NCBI GenBank assembly: GCA_029907475.1
Contig: JARYLU010000021.1
Coordinates: forward strand, 1 to 46,776
DNA length: 46,776 nt
Direction: 5' to 3'
From: Bacillota bacterium
GTDB taxonomy: Bacteria > Bacillota > DSM-12270 > Thermacetogeniales > Thermacetogeniaceae
Part shown: positions 34,760 through 43,518 of the stretch, one piece after another
How the letters are laid out: each line of letters begins with the position of its first letter
Numbering within the stretch: position 1 is the first letter of the stretch
The notes under the pieces: model-generated
What the model saw: the letters and a program-made list of their open reading frames with translations, nothing else
What the model was told of the DNA's origin: nothing
Databases searched by the model: none
Program-made: the position numbers and the translations under genes

Positions 34760-34875
34760 GGCCGTGTCTTTTTTCCTGTTGCAACACGACAGGAAGAAAT
34801 CTTACGGTTCAAAATAATTTCGACAAAAGATCTTAAAATCCACCCTTGCGTTCCCCCTCCCCCTTTTTTACACTA
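34760..34875. repeat. Direct repeat of about 110 bp, left copy
   Basis: Bases 34760-34875 (from GGCCGTGTCTTTTTTCC to TTTTTTACACTA) reappear at 37138-37246 with a few substitutions and a 7-bp deletion. Together they bracket the PHP/membrane gene pair. In this copy TTCCTGT and ACAGGAA form a short hairpin that is damaged in the right copy. Confidence 0.9.
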
Positions 34876-34909
34876 GCCGGTTAACCGTAGTCAAATTATT
34901 AGTAAAGGA

Positions 34910-35971
34910 ATGAATAACTTCGAAGTTCCCGTGTTTAACTCAGGACAATGGATTGATTCTTCCGAACTAAATTTGATTAAAAACGTTTATGAAAAACTAG
35001 GAAAGGGACTAGATATTGAGCAAGACGAATTACGGTTCTTTAAGCAAGCATTAAAACGTTTGAACAGAATGGCAGAACAGAATCGTGATAAACTAGGACC
35101 TGTGGAAATAGAACTATGCGGAGCAGTATCGGAATTAGGATTACAGTTAGGTGAAGAATATGAGGTTCAACTGAATTTTAAATGCATAAGTTCCGATGGA
35201 GGAGAAATTTCTCTCAACGCAAATACTACCGCAGCAATTCTTAGTTATCCTACCAGATCTGGTTGGTTTCATGGCGACCTCCATATGCATTCTAGTTTTT
35301 CAGACGGCACTTATTCAATATATACGCTAAAAGGCATGTTTTCCAATGACTACGAGTTTATCTATTTAACGGACCATAGCGATTTACTATGGGGATACTA
35401 TTCACAATACTCTGCAGAGTGCCAACGAAATTCGGATTCTACTATATCGTTTTTCCCGGGCGTTGAAATAACAGCGGCAAACGGTGCAGGAGACGCGTTA
35501 GCCCATGGGGTTAAGAATCTAACAAACTTAGAAAACAGAACATATTCATGCCAGCAACTTATTGATAATATTAATAATAATAATTCCGGGATTTCAACCT
35601 CATCAATTGCGCATCCATATGGGAAAACCGACTGGACCGACTGGAATGTATGTAGATATTATGGGTACGAACTAATGTCAGGGGGAACTCAAATCAATTT
35701 TGACTTCAATGCTATAGAAATTTCAAAATGGCGCAATGAACTGACGAGATGCATAAATGATACTTTTAACTATGGCTATCGGCCATCTGCCCGTGCGGGT
35801 ACAGACTTTCACTACGTAACCAGTTGGCTGTACCAAACATGGGTGTTTCTTCCCACCGATTGGAAAAGTAAAAGCTATACCGATAAAAAATCCTATTTGG
35901 ATCAAAGCCTAAAGGCAGGACGTACGTCTATCAGCAAAAAAGGGTCCTTGGCGGTTTTCTGGAGAAGGTGA
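34910..35971 (+). CDS. PHP-domain metal-dependent hydrolase (CehA-like), C-terminally truncated
   Basis: The 353-aa protein has a helical N-terminal part (1-120) and a PHP domain: GDLHMHSSFSDGTYSIYTL (metal-binding His-x-His), TDHSD, GVEITAANGAGDALAHG, SIAHPYGKTDW and AGTDFH. These are the metal ligands of CehA/McbA-type phosphoesterases. It ends abruptly with GRTSISKKGSLAVFWRR, just where family members enter a C-terminal beta-domain; a matching tail lies at 30432-30592. It is visibly richer in A/T and Asn/Ser codons than the GC-rich ABC genes beside it, a sign of foreign origin. The ribosome site (AAAGGA touching the ATG) is poor. Activity is uncertain because of the truncation. Confidence 0.75.
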   Translation: MNNFEVPVFNSGQWIDSSELNLIKNVYEKLGKGLDIEQDELRFFKQALKRLNRMAEQNRDKLGPVEIELCGAVSELGLQLGEEYEVQLNFKCISSDGGEISLNANTTAAILSYPTRSGWFHGDLHMHSSFSDGTYSIYTLKGMFSNDYEFIYLTDHSDLLWGYYSQYSAECQRNSDSTISFFPGVEITAANGAGDALAHGVKNLTNLENRTYSCQQLIDNINNNNSGISTSSIAHPYGKTDWTDWNVCRYYGYELMSGGTQINFDFNAIEISKWRNELTRCINDTFNYGYRPSARAGTDFHYVTSWLYQTWVFLPTDWKSKSYTDKKSYLDQSLKAGRTSISKKGSLAVFWRR

Positions 35972-35978
35972 CCTTCGG

Positions 35979-37067
35979 ATGGAAAAATCAAAATATACAA
36001 AATATAGAAAGAACCTGATTACTGCTGCTGTTGTTATGATCTGGATTGTCTTGTTAATCGCGGTGGGGAGCCAGTCAGTCCCGCGGGTGTACCCGTATTT
36101 TGCCCTTTCTTTTTCTATTTCGTTTATGTCACTGATTATCTGTCAGCATATTAGGGCCAGGGACAACTTTTTTCGGGGTCTTGCTGCCGGAGGCTTGAGC
36201 TCAATTATTGCCGCAATCCAGGCGTTTTTGATCGGCGTCGTTTTTCGGGCGGTTCCAGATCTGGGAGTGCACGACTATCAAACCGCGATGATTGTCATTC
36301 AAACGGTTTTTGTTGTCGGAGCAGTCGGATTTGCCCTTTTCTTTATTTATAACATCAAGCACCCTCCCGGCGAAGCAATTTTACTTGTAATTTTTCTTGT
36401 CCTCAGCCTTTCCGGGATGGCCTCAGCCGTCACCGGCCACCCTGAGTTTGATCCCTGGGGAAGAAAACCGGATATTATATTCCGGAAACAAGTTGCCACG
36501 GATGGCTTTTCGTTGCCGTTGCGGCATGGGAGCAGGCTTTACTTTGTCGGAAGTGCTTCTTCCGGCCCGAGATTGTTCTGCCTGGATATGGAGCGCGGAA
36601 AGCTGCTGTGGTTTCTTGAACTCGAGATTCCTCCCGGAGCAGATCGCAAAGAAGTAAGGTCTTACTCCCATGAAGCAATGCTTCAGCTTCGGCCGGGTAA
36701 TATCGTCAGGGTAGCCTACGAAATTAGCCGCGCCGGACCGGATAGAACGCTGGCAGGTTATGTTACTGCGGACGTAGACGTACGTCAAAGGCGAGTTTTA
36801 AGTTTGAAAGAGCACGAAGGGGAACTCAACGTTCAGCAAACAACCTATGCGAAGGGGTTCAAATTTCAGGACATCACCGTGCAATACGGTGAGTATGACG
36901 GTGTCCGAATAACGGGACCAAATATAAATGCCCTGGTGCTGAGCAAAGGTTATCCTTATTGGTTTTACTGTTACAAAAAGAATATTATCTATACCACATC
37001 GTTTGGGTACCTGTGTCTTGTTTCCGATAACCGGTTTGATTTCCCGCCTGGCAGTTATAAAAAATGA
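35979..37067 (+). CDS. Multi-spanning membrane protein with extracytoplasmic C-terminal domain, unknown function
   Basis: The 362-aa protein has five predicted TM helices (about 13-32, 38-57, 67-92, 102-124, 133-150) and then about 210 residues outside, rich in beta-strand patterns (RLYFVGSASSGPRLFCLDMERGKLLWFLELEI). GGAGAAGGTG lies 8 bp before the ATG, and the gene starts 7 bp after the PHP gene, so the two form an operon. Residues about 139-292 are encoded by the 461-bp duplicated segment. I do not recognise the family. The external domain hints at sensing or binding; co-expression with a PHP hydrolase is seen only from this locus. Confidence 0.75.
   Translation: MEKSKYTKYRKNLITAAVVMIWIVLLIAVGSQSVPRVYPYFALSFSISFMSLIICQHIRARDNFFRGLAAGGLSSIIAAIQAFLIGVVFRAVPDLGVHDYQTAMIVIQTVFVVGAVGFALFFIYNIKHPPGEAILLVIFLVLSLSGMASAVTGHPEFDPWGRKPDIIFRKQVATDGFSLPLRHGSRLYFVGSASSGPRLFCLDMERGKLLWFLELEIPPGADRKEVRSYSHEAMLQLRPGNIVRVAYEISRAGPDRTLAGYVTADVDVRQRRVLSLKEHEGELNVQQTTYAKGFKFQDITVQYGEYDGVRITGPNINALVLSKGYPYWFYCYKKNIIYTTSFGYLCLVSDNRFDFPPGSYKK
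36395..36855. repeat. 461-bp direct repeat, copy 2 (within the intact gene)
   Basis: The counterpart of 30695-31155 in the same orientation. Here the sequence continues in frame on both sides, so this is the parental copy. Confidence 0.95.
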
Positions 37068-37137
37068 ATATAGAGAAGTTTTTGTTCAATGGATCTTTGA
37101 CTTCTTCCCAATATCAACAGCCAATCTTTCTCACCCT

Positions 37138-37246
37138 GGCCGTGTCTTTTTTCCTAATTGCAACACGACAGGAAGAAATCTTACGGTTCAAAATAATTTC
37201 GACAAAAGATCCACCCTTGCGTTCCTCCTTCCCCTTTTTTACACTA
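37138..37246. repeat. Direct repeat of about 110 bp, right copy
   Basis: Counterpart of 34760-34875, located 70 bp after the membrane-protein gene. The unit 34876-37137 between the repeats (2.26 kb) would be lost cleanly by recombination between them. Confidence 0.9.
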
Positions 37247-37382
37247 ATGGTGGCAACTGATCCAGTAATTTGAAAAAAATGGGGGTGGTAAGGTGAGGGA
37301 TAGGAAATAGACGTAAGAAGAGCAGCAAGCCAACCAGGTTCCCCTTGTTTTCTAATTTTACTTTTGCTAGGAGGTTTTGTTT

Positions 37383-37595
37383 ATGTTTGACGGATTTGGT
37401 AATGTGCGTTATAAAAGGTACCTGCGTGGTCCTACTATAGGATGTTACCTTGAAGCCGGACATACGTATGCTTTCCGCTTCGGTATTTCAGGTGCTGTTA
37501 GCCAGTACGGGGCTCAATATACTTTGACCGATTTTTGGAATGACGGGCCTGGCGCAAGGGGTCTTGATGTAAGTCACGTAGTAGTTGAGTTTTAG
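37383..37595 (+). CDS. Small hypothetical protein, possibly a gene fragment
   Basis: The 70-aa frame has a good ribosome site (AGGAGG at 37369-37374, 8 bp before ATG). It encodes a beta-rich sequence (YLEAGHTYAFRFGISGAVSQY, then YTLTDFWNDG) without signal peptide or membrane helix. The pattern resembles the last strands of a secreted Ig-like or carbohydrate-binding domain, so it may be the tail of a lost larger protein that still has an intact start. It lies 136 bp after the right direct repeat and 22 bp before the next small gene. Confidence 0.5.
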   Translation: MFDGFGNVRYKRYLRGPTIGCYLEAGHTYAFRFGISGAVSQYGAQYTLTDFWNDGPGARGLDVSHVVVEF

Positions 37596-37617
37596 TTGAA
37601 TTTTTGGAGGGATACTT

Positions 37618-37806
37618 GTGGAATACTTCTGGGCTGTTGTGAACGCGATCATTATACTCGGATTTTATGCATTGGTTGTCATCGGGATCATCTGGTTGAT
37701 CAAATTGAACAGGCGAATGGCCAAAGTAGAAGCCTTGCTTCTGGAGTTGCAGAAAAACAAGAGATGTTCCGCTCTAGAACAGGATAACAGGGGAAAGGGC
37801 CCCTGA
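37618..37806 (+). CDS. Small single-span membrane protein
   Basis: The 62-aa product has one TM helix (about 7-29, VVNAIIILGFYALVVIGIIWLI) followed by a basic, helical cytoplasmic tail (KLNRRMAKVEALLLELQKNK). Its GTG start follows TTGGAGGG by 7 bp. Phage-holin-like and YtzI-type small proteins have this layout, but I cannot assign a family. Confidence 0.6.
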   Translation: MEYFWAVVNAIIILGFYALVVIGIIWLIKLNRRMAKVEALLLELQKNKRCSALEQDNRGKGP

Positions 37807-37948
37807 TTGACAGTTTGAAGTTTGATTAGAGCGGATTGAGCCCGGTGCTGCGGGGAGTTCCCATGGCAGCTGCCGGGCTTTTTTCTGCCGGGTCTGCCAG
37901 GCAGCGCGCATGGGATCCTGTTCGCAATCCAAGAGGGCCTGCCTTGCT

Positions 37949-38929
37949 CTATCTGGCTTCGGAGGCCGCCAGGGAGCCCCCGCATCCCCTGCAGTGTGGG
38001 AGGTACCGGTTTGTTTCTTCGCCGCACTGCGGGCATTTTACAAGCTGAGCGGCGCCGCACCAGGTGCAGAAAGCGCCTGGTTCGGGGAAGCCGCAGGCGG
38101 GGCAGAGCCCTTTCCAGAGCCGGCGGCGGCTGACTGCTTCACCGGAAAAGAATTTGTTCTTCAAGTAAACGAGGGCTGCAATGCAGATGAGCGAACCTCC
38201 CAGGGAGATGACCCACTCGACGGGAATGACGTTGTGCAGGAAAGGATAGACTATTTTAAAGAATATAACCAGGGTTTGCAGCGCCCCGAAACCCAAAAAG
38301 CTCGTCCCGATGACCGCGTAGCGGGCAAGCCTGGGATTTGTACGGAACAGGTTGAAGATCCAGAAGGTCAGTGCGAAGGCGAGCAGGGCGTACGCCAGGG
38401 AAAAGCCTCCGGACTTCAAATCGCGCGCCCTGTTCAACCGCTCCAGTTTTGCCTGGAACCCCCTCTCTGCCTGAACATAGGCTTTCTGCTTGGGCTCGAG
38501 AATTTTCGCCTTGAAGTTGTTGAGTGCTGCCTCCGCTTCTTCTCTCCGGTCGCGGGCCTCGTCATATGCTGTTCTTGCCTTTTCCCACACCTCTCTCTTC
38601 TGCGGGTCGTCGATCCCCCGGTCCAGGAGGGTGCGGTACTCCTCGCGGGCGGTTTCGTAATCGAGGCGGGCTTTAATTTCCGCCTCACGGCTCATTTGGA
38701 CTGCGCCTGCGAGTTCGCCTTCTTTCTGGCGTAGCAGGGACAACTCCTGGTCGGTGGATTCCGGAAGGAACTCCTGCCGGATTTCCGTGTAATCGGGGTG
38801 AGGAAACATCCGGTCAATCGCAATTGCAATCCTCACTCCCCCGATCAGCAGAAAGATGGCTAAGGCGAAGGCCAGGATCTTTTCCGCCCTGGTCGCCTCC
38901 CGCTCTCCATGATTCTCCTCTCCACTCAT
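37949..38929 (-). CDS. Membrane protein with coiled coil and C-terminal double zinc ribbon
   Basis: The 326-aa protein has TM1 at about 18-38, a long charged coiled coil (about 60-170, QKEGELAGAVQMSREAEIKARL onward), three TM helices (about 175-260), and a C-terminal tail with four CxxC knuckles (CPACG, CTWCG, CPQCG, CRGCG), forming two zinc ribbons. The coiled coil is predicted outside and the zinc ribbons inside. GGGAGGG precedes the ATG. Zinc-ribbon membrane proteins of this sort often bind partner proteins or act in envelope stress, but no function can be named. It stands alone. Confidence 0.75.
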   Translation of the reverse strand: MSGEENHGEREATRAEKILAFALAIFLLIGGVRIAIAIDRMFPHPDYTEIRQEFLPESTDQELSLLRQKEGELAGAVQMSREAEIKARLDYETAREEYRTLLDRGIDDPQKREVWEKARTAYDEARDRREEAEAALNNFKAKILEPKQKAYVQAERGFQAKLERLNRARDLKSGGFSLAYALLAFALTFWIFNLFRTNPRLARYAVIGTSFLGFGALQTLVIFFKIVYPFLHNVIPVEWVISLGGSLICIAALVYLKNKFFSGEAVSRRRLWKGLCPACGFPEPGAFCTWCGAAQLVKCPQCGEETNRYLPHCRGCGGSLAASEAR

Positions 38930-39443
38930 GCGGTTTCCCTCCCCAGTTGTTTTAATTTACTTCATGCTTGCTTCTTTCAAGCACCGTTGTCGGATATAAT
39001 TTTCCAGGATGAGATTTTTCATTTAGCGGCAAAAGCTATTCAGGCCTTTCCAGGGACTCATTTATTCCCGGCAAGGTCTTGAGAAGACTTTCCACCTACC
39101 TGGAGAAGAAGCTGATCGTTAATGCGCATCTTCGAAGAACGGAAAAAACTGGGCTATGACGGCTCCCTGATGACTCTCTACCGCTGCCTTAGGACGCTTA
39201 AAGAAGAGCCAGGGAACAGAGCCAGCCTGAGATTTGCTCAGAGGTGATTTTCGGGTTCATCCGTTTTCACCTCCTTTTTGGCCCGCCGGCACAGTTCGAT
39301 TATCATCTGGGCGCAAAGTACCAGCGTTCTCTCCTGGATCTTTGGCGGTAATTGGCTCCAGATTCCTTCCTCCCCGAATAGAAACACCTATTGGTATACG
39401 GTTTCTTTGTTTTCATGACCCTCTCCTTCAACCATTGATTTTG
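38930..39443. other. Intergenic region with a transposase remnant
   Basis: Apart from the IS21-like fragment at 39082-39247 I find no gene in this stretch. A TATAAT at 38995-39000 on the plus strand lacks a matching -35. Confidence 0.4.
39082..39247 (+). pseudogene. IS21-type (IstA-like) transposase remnant, frameshifted
   Basis: Two frames together read RRLSTYLEKKLIVN and, shifted by one, RIFEERKKLGYDGSLMTLYRCLRTL before a stop at 39245-39247. This resembles the IstA segment in which YLEKR is followed by a 'EIKALGYxGSYxTVxRYxR' stretch. Only about 50 codons survive and no terminal repeats are seen, so it is an old relic. Confidence 0.45.
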
Positions 39444-40499
39444 TCATTGGTTTTTTGGAAAGGGTACGAGAAAAACTGTTATTTTCCTGCCCAGGGTACA
39501 ACATTGTCCCATAAGGCTGTGAGGGAACTCAAGGAAACAACACTCGGCCGTTACTTTTAAAAGCATGTTCGCATCGTCGGGTTTGTCGATGTATTGCCGC
39601 AGTTCCCGATTCCAGAAGTCTATTTTTTCTTCGACCCTGCGAACCTGTTCGGGAGTAAGCTTTCCCCGGTTTTCTTCCAGAAACTTGATGCGCCCTTGCT
39701 GTACAGGCCACTGTTCCGGCTCTTTATAGGCTGGAACGTGCGTCACTGTAGTGCTGAGCAGCGCCTCCACCCCGGAAGCGGCTACGCTGTGAGAAAGGCG
39801 GGAGACTTCGGTTTTCAGCAAGCGGTAGTGCTTCCCGTACATCTCGGTAAGAAATTTCGTCACCTGTTCCTGCAGGTGCTCCAGCGCATCGTCCCGCATT
39901 ATTTGGGCTACAAACCAGTGCCGCTCGTACTGCTTAACGGTCACCCTGGCTGTGTACGAGCCCGCGGGGCCGGTGGAAGCCATCATTTCGAATCTGACCT
40001 CGCACTCCCAGGCGCCATCCTTGCTCTTGGTCTCCCGGGTTATCTCATAGCGCTCGACCCAGGGGCTGGACACTCCTGTCACCCAGCCGCACTCCTCGTA
40101 CTCCGAGCGCTTTTGCTCCTTCAACTCCGGGGAAAGAACGGCGTACTGGAGCGCGCCGTTGCGCGTTTTCACGCCTGTCGCCCATTTTTCTACTGCTTCC
40201 CGCGGCGATGTCGGGGCCAACGCGTTATGCAGAAGAGTAATCTGGCGCTCGAGCGATTCAAGCTTCGGGACGTCGACGCGCACGGTCCTGGTGGTCTCTT
40301 CCCAAGTCACATCCGCGCCGAGGGCCGCGGCGACCCACCTCACGGGTGCCACCACCCGCCCGTTTATCAGCTGGGGCGGGACGTCCAGCTCGATTTCCCG
40401 GCCGTTAACGAGCAGCCTGACGGGACTGCCGGCCGAGACCGCGCTGGCAAAAAGACCAACCAGAGCCAGAGTAGCAAAGACAACCAGCAACCTTTTCAA
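39444..40499 (-). CDS. Secreted protein with copper-amine-oxidase-N-like (stalk) domain
   Basis: The 351-aa protein has a signal peptide (MKRLLVVFATLALVGLFASAVSA) and one stalk domain (about 25-76: VRLLVNGREIELDVPPQLINGRVVAPVRWVAAALGADVTWEETTRTVRV). The next 200 residues look like a NTF2/'DUF4829'-type segment (AVEKWATGVKTRNGALQYAVLSPEL), common after such stalks in clostridia. The last 35 residues (CCFLEFPHSLMGQCC...) are unlike the rest and may be run-on sequence past a frameshift. It is likely a cell-surface protein; function unknown. AAGGAGGGTTCC precedes the start. Confidence 0.8.
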   Translation of the reverse strand: MKRLLVVFATLALVGLFASAVSAGSPVRLLVNGREIELDVPPQLINGRVVAPVRWVAAALGADVTWEETTRTVRVDVPKLESLERQITLLHNALAPTSPREAVEKWATGVKTRNGALQYAVLSPELKEQKRSEYEECGWVTGVSSPWVERYEITRETKSKDGAWECEVRFEMMASTGPAGSYTARVTVKQYERHWFVAQIMRDDALEHLQEQVTKFLTEMYGKHYRLLKTEVSRLSHSVAASGVEALLSTTVTHVPAYKEPEQWPVQQGRIKFLEENRGKLTPEQVRRVEEKIDFWNRELRQYIDKPDDANMLLKVTAECCFLEFPHSLMGQCCTLGRKITVFLVPFPKNQ

Positions 40500-40637
40500 C
40501 GCAGGAACCCTCCTTAACTTTCAAATTTTCCAACACTGCGGCGCCGCAGCAGCTGCAGGTAAAGCTGTAGGTAAATCCTTCCGGCCGGGCTTCGCGTTGG
40601 TCCCGATGCGAAGAGAAGAGCAGTCTGCAGTCTCTCC

Positions 40638-41048
40638 CTAACGGAAACGGCGCACGGTGCCGCTGTCCTGTCTTCCCATGCGGTTACCTTTTATGAAGAA
40701 ACTCACGGCGGTGATCTTCTTTTTCAGAGAGCTTGTATCGTTGATCCCGTAGTCTGACACTTCGTTTGAGTTGACGGGATCGACACCACCCCCTTCGCCG
40801 GTTCCCAAGTGATCCCTACTTTTACCTACGCCCTGCCGCCCGGAAATCTTACTCTGGTGTTTTAAAAAACAAAAAGCTCCTTTCCGCGGAGGCAACGAGG
40901 CCGAGATGGTCATTTTTTTAAGACTCACGGCGAGACACCGGCGCCGAATTTCATCCTGGCTCAAAAATTCTACAGGAGCCCCGAGGGCGTCTCCAACTGC
41001 GACTCCGAAAAGACCGCCCCGGATCCGGTCTCGCAGCTTGGTATCCAT
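40638..41048 (-). pseudogene. ADP-ribosylglycohydrolase N-terminal remnant joined to unrelated sequence
   Basis: The first 35 residues (DRIRGGLFGVAVGDALGAPVEF) are the unmistakable start of an ADP-ribosylglycohydrolase, with its own AAGGATGG ribosome site. From about residue 40 the sequence no longer matches and the family's Asp-rich metal site is missing. The last 60 residues (VNSNEVSDYGINDTSSLKKKITAVSFFIKG) look like the C-terminus of a different, perhaps pilin-like, protein. The frame is a fusion of leftovers from at least one deletion; 96% of the original hydrolase length is gone or altered. Probably non-functional. Confidence 0.65.
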
Positions 41049-41274
41049 TCGAATCCATCCTTTTTTAATTTTTCATATTTTATCAGCATTTTGTCAACCA
41101 AAAACCTGCACCTGATCAAAAAGTTGGATTCTAAAGTTCTTGCCTTAAAATAGGGATCCTGCTATGCTTTGGAATAGGTGCAGGAAATATTAATCTTTCT
41201 TAAAAAAGATCCGATTTGGGTAGGCTCTAAACAGGGATTAATGGTGGAGTTACCTGGCCAGAGGAGTTGGATTG

Positions 41275-42642
41275 ATGAAACTATCCCTTCCGGAGGAAGT
41301 TAGACAGGCTTGCAATCTCCTGGCGGAGCACCGGTATCAGGCCTTTGTGGTAGGAGGCGGGGTCAGGGATCTGCTTTTGGGAATCACACCGCAGGACTGG
41401 GATCTTGCCACCGACGCCCGGCCGCAAGAGGTGGAGCGGCTCTTTAAGCATGCCGGTTTTAAAGTGCTCCCCACGGGTCTCCGCTTTGGTACACTGACGG
41501 TTTTAAACCGGGATTATCCGCTGGAAATTACGACCTTTCGGGTCGAAGGGGACTATTATGACTTCCGGCGCCCGGACCAGGTTTGTTTTGTTGGAGAGAT
41601 CGAAGCGGATCTGGCACGGCGCGATTTTACCATTAATGCAATGGCGTTCGATCCCGTCCATTCTCTTTTGTGCGATCCTTTTGGAGGCCTCAGAGATCTT
41701 GGTAAAGGAACAATCAAGGCAGTTGGAGATCCGGAGGCCCGGATCTCCGAGGACCCCCTGAGGATGATGCGGGGAATCCGTCTTGCCGCGGAATTCGGGT
41801 TCCGGGTCGAAGAGAAAACAGAGCATGCAATTATCAGGAATGCCGAGTTGATTCGCAAGGTTTCTGCGGAGCGCATCAGAGATGAACTAAACCGGATTTT
41901 AATGGCCCTTCACTTTATGCAGGGTTTGGAGCTTTTGCAAAAATTAGGCCTCCTTTTTTTGATTATTCCGGAAATTAAGGAGAGTTGGCTTTTTACACAG
42001 TATCACCCTTCTCACCAGTTCCCGGTTTTAGCCCATACCTTTGAGGCTCTGCGGTATACCCCGGCTTTCCTGGAGGTGCGCCTCGCGGTTTTGTTGCATG
42101 ATGTTGCAAAGCCAAGATGTTTCAGCCGGGGCAAAGATGGGCGGGGTCATTTTTACGGGCACGAGCAGTTAGGGGCGGAAATGGCAGAGCGAATTTTGAG
42201 GAGGTTGCGCTACAGCACTCAGACGATCCGCCGTATTACGATCTTGATCAGGGAACATATGCTGGATGTGGGAATGACCCCCGCCGGAATGCGGAGGCTC
42301 ATTGCACGAGTGGGCCAGGGCTTGATTCCGGAATTGTTGATTGTTCGAAAAGCGGATTTTCTCGCTCACAGTACCGAATTAATTCTCACTTCCCTGGATG
42401 ATTTCGATCAGTTCCGGGAGCACTTGCAGAAGATCCTGGAAGAAGAGGATGTTTTGGAAATGAGGGATCTGGCTGTGAGCGGGGCGGACGTTCTGGAAAT
42501 TCTGGGCTGCCGCCCGGGGCCTGTTGTGGGGAGGGTTCTCCGGGCCCTCTGGCACGAGGTTTTAACCGACCCCGGCAAGAACAACAGAACCTACCTCCTG
42601 GCGCGAACCCGCGAAATTGCCGGGGAACTGGGGGATGCCTAG
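41275..42642 (+). CDS. CCA-adding enzyme / polyA polymerase family tRNA nucleotidyltransferase with HD domain
   Basis: The 455-aa protein has the class II nucleotidyltransferase head (VVGGGVRDLLLGITPQDWDLATDA), neck motifs (RDFTINAMAFDP, EDPLRMMRGIRLAAEFGFRVE) and a C-terminal HD phosphohydrolase domain (LLHDVAKPRCFS, GHEQLGAEMAERILRRL). It adds or repairs the 3' CCA of tRNAs; the HD domain is as in bacterial CCA enzymes with phosphatase activity. GAGGAG lies 8 bp before ATG 41275; a TTG three bases upstream is also possible. Firmicutes may split CC- and A-adding activities, so the exact specificity is not readable here. Confidence 0.9.
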   Translation: MKLSLPEEVRQACNLLAEHRYQAFVVGGGVRDLLLGITPQDWDLATDARPQEVERLFKHAGFKVLPTGLRFGTLTVLNRDYPLEITTFRVEGDYYDFRRPDQVCFVGEIEADLARRDFTINAMAFDPVHSLLCDPFGGLRDLGKGTIKAVGDPEARISEDPLRMMRGIRLAAEFGFRVEEKTEHAIIRNAELIRKVSAERIRDELNRILMALHFMQGLELLQKLGLLFLIIPEIKESWLFTQYHPSHQFPVLAHTFEALRYTPAFLEVRLAVLLHDVAKPRCFSRGKDGRGHFYGHEQLGAEMAERILRRLRYSTQTIRRITILIREHMLDVGMTPAGMRRLIARVGQGLIPELLIVRKADFLAHSTELILTSLDDFDQFREHLQKILEEEDVLEMRDLAVSGADVLEILGCRPGPVVGRVLRALWHEVLTDPGKNNRTYLLARTREIAGELGDA

Positions 42643-42714
42643 AGTTTTTCAAGCCTTACCTCTTCTCCTTCCTGGACCCCAGCGAAAACGCCGGGATCGC
42701 CCAGGATCCGCCCG

Positions 42715-43518
42715 ATGATGTTTTTTCTTCAAAATTACTCAGTGAGGCGAAAAAGATTGCGTCAGCGGGTTAGTTTCTCAAATTCCGAAAAGGAGCGGCT
42801 TGTTGGTGACCTCGAATTGCCTTCTGAAAGCAAGCCGGAATGGATCATCGTCATTTGTCACGGCTTCCTCGGGACGCGGCAGGGTGGAGGACGGGCCGTA
42901 GTTCTCGGGGAGCGGTTGGCAGGTGCCGGTTACGGAGTGTTGCGCTTTGATTTTGCCGGTTCTGGAGATAGTGAAGGGGATTTTTCTTCCGCGACTTTGA
43001 CAAAAAACGTGGGAGATCTTTGTTCCGCACTGGATTTTCTGGAGAGTCAGGGATTCCGGAAATTTCTTGTTTTCGGCCGGAGCTTCGGGGGGAATGCCGC
43101 CCTCGCGGGAGCGGTTCGTGACCCGCGCCTGCACGGGGTATGTCTTTGGAGTACACCCGTTGAGATGCTTCCTATTTTGCACAGGATTGTCGGCGAAGAC
43201 TTGTACCAGGCCCTCCTCCGGGGAGAAAGGGTCAGTTGGTCCGACGGATTGCGGACCTTCTCAAAAAAAGGTGATTTTATCCGGGATCTCCAAAAATATC
43301 AGATGCGGGTTCTGGTAGCCGAAATCGCCCCCCGTCCTCTTCTAATCGTCCACGGTGAAGCGGATGAACTGGTCCCGGTGTCGGAAGCGGAAGAGCTTTT
43401 TCAGGCAGCCGGGGAGCCAAGCGAACTGTTTCTTATCCCGGGTGGCGATCATCATTTATCTCAGCACCAGGAGCAGGCAACGCGGGCAACTTTAACCTGG
43501 CTGCGGCGTTTTTTCTAG
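42715..43518 (+). CDS. Alpha/beta hydrolase
   Basis: The 267-aa protein has a serine-hydrolase triad: oxyanion HGF, nucleophile in FGRSFGGNAAL (G-x-S-x-G), Asp in HGEADELVP and His in GGDHHLSQH. It matches the YqkD/dipeptidyl-peptidase-like 'Hydrolase_4' group that cleaves lipid or acyl esters. No clear ribosome site precedes the first ATGs at 42715/42718, so an internal GTG (VRRKRLRQRV) is an option. Its TAG stop shares the CTAG palindrome with the stop of the convergent gene. Confidence 0.85.
   Translation: MMFFLQNYSVRRKRLRQRVSFSNSEKERLVGDLELPSESKPEWIIVICHGFLGTRQGGGRAVVLGERLAGAGYGVLRFDFAGSGDSEGDFSSATLTKNVGDLCSALDFLESQGFRKFLVFGRSFGGNAALAGAVRDPRLHGVCLWSTPVEMLPILHRIVGEDLYQALLRGERVSWSDGLRTFSKKGDFIRDLQKYQMRVLVAEIAPRPLLIVHGEADELVPVSEAEELFQAAGEPSELFLIPGGDHHLSQHQEQATRATLTWLRRFF

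Noticed and set aside
42643-42720. Minus-strand tail reading IIGRILGDPGVFAGVQEGEEV then a stop
   Set aside because: It looks protein-like, but the upstream part is coding in the other direction and no start or family match is visible; too short to call a pseudogene.
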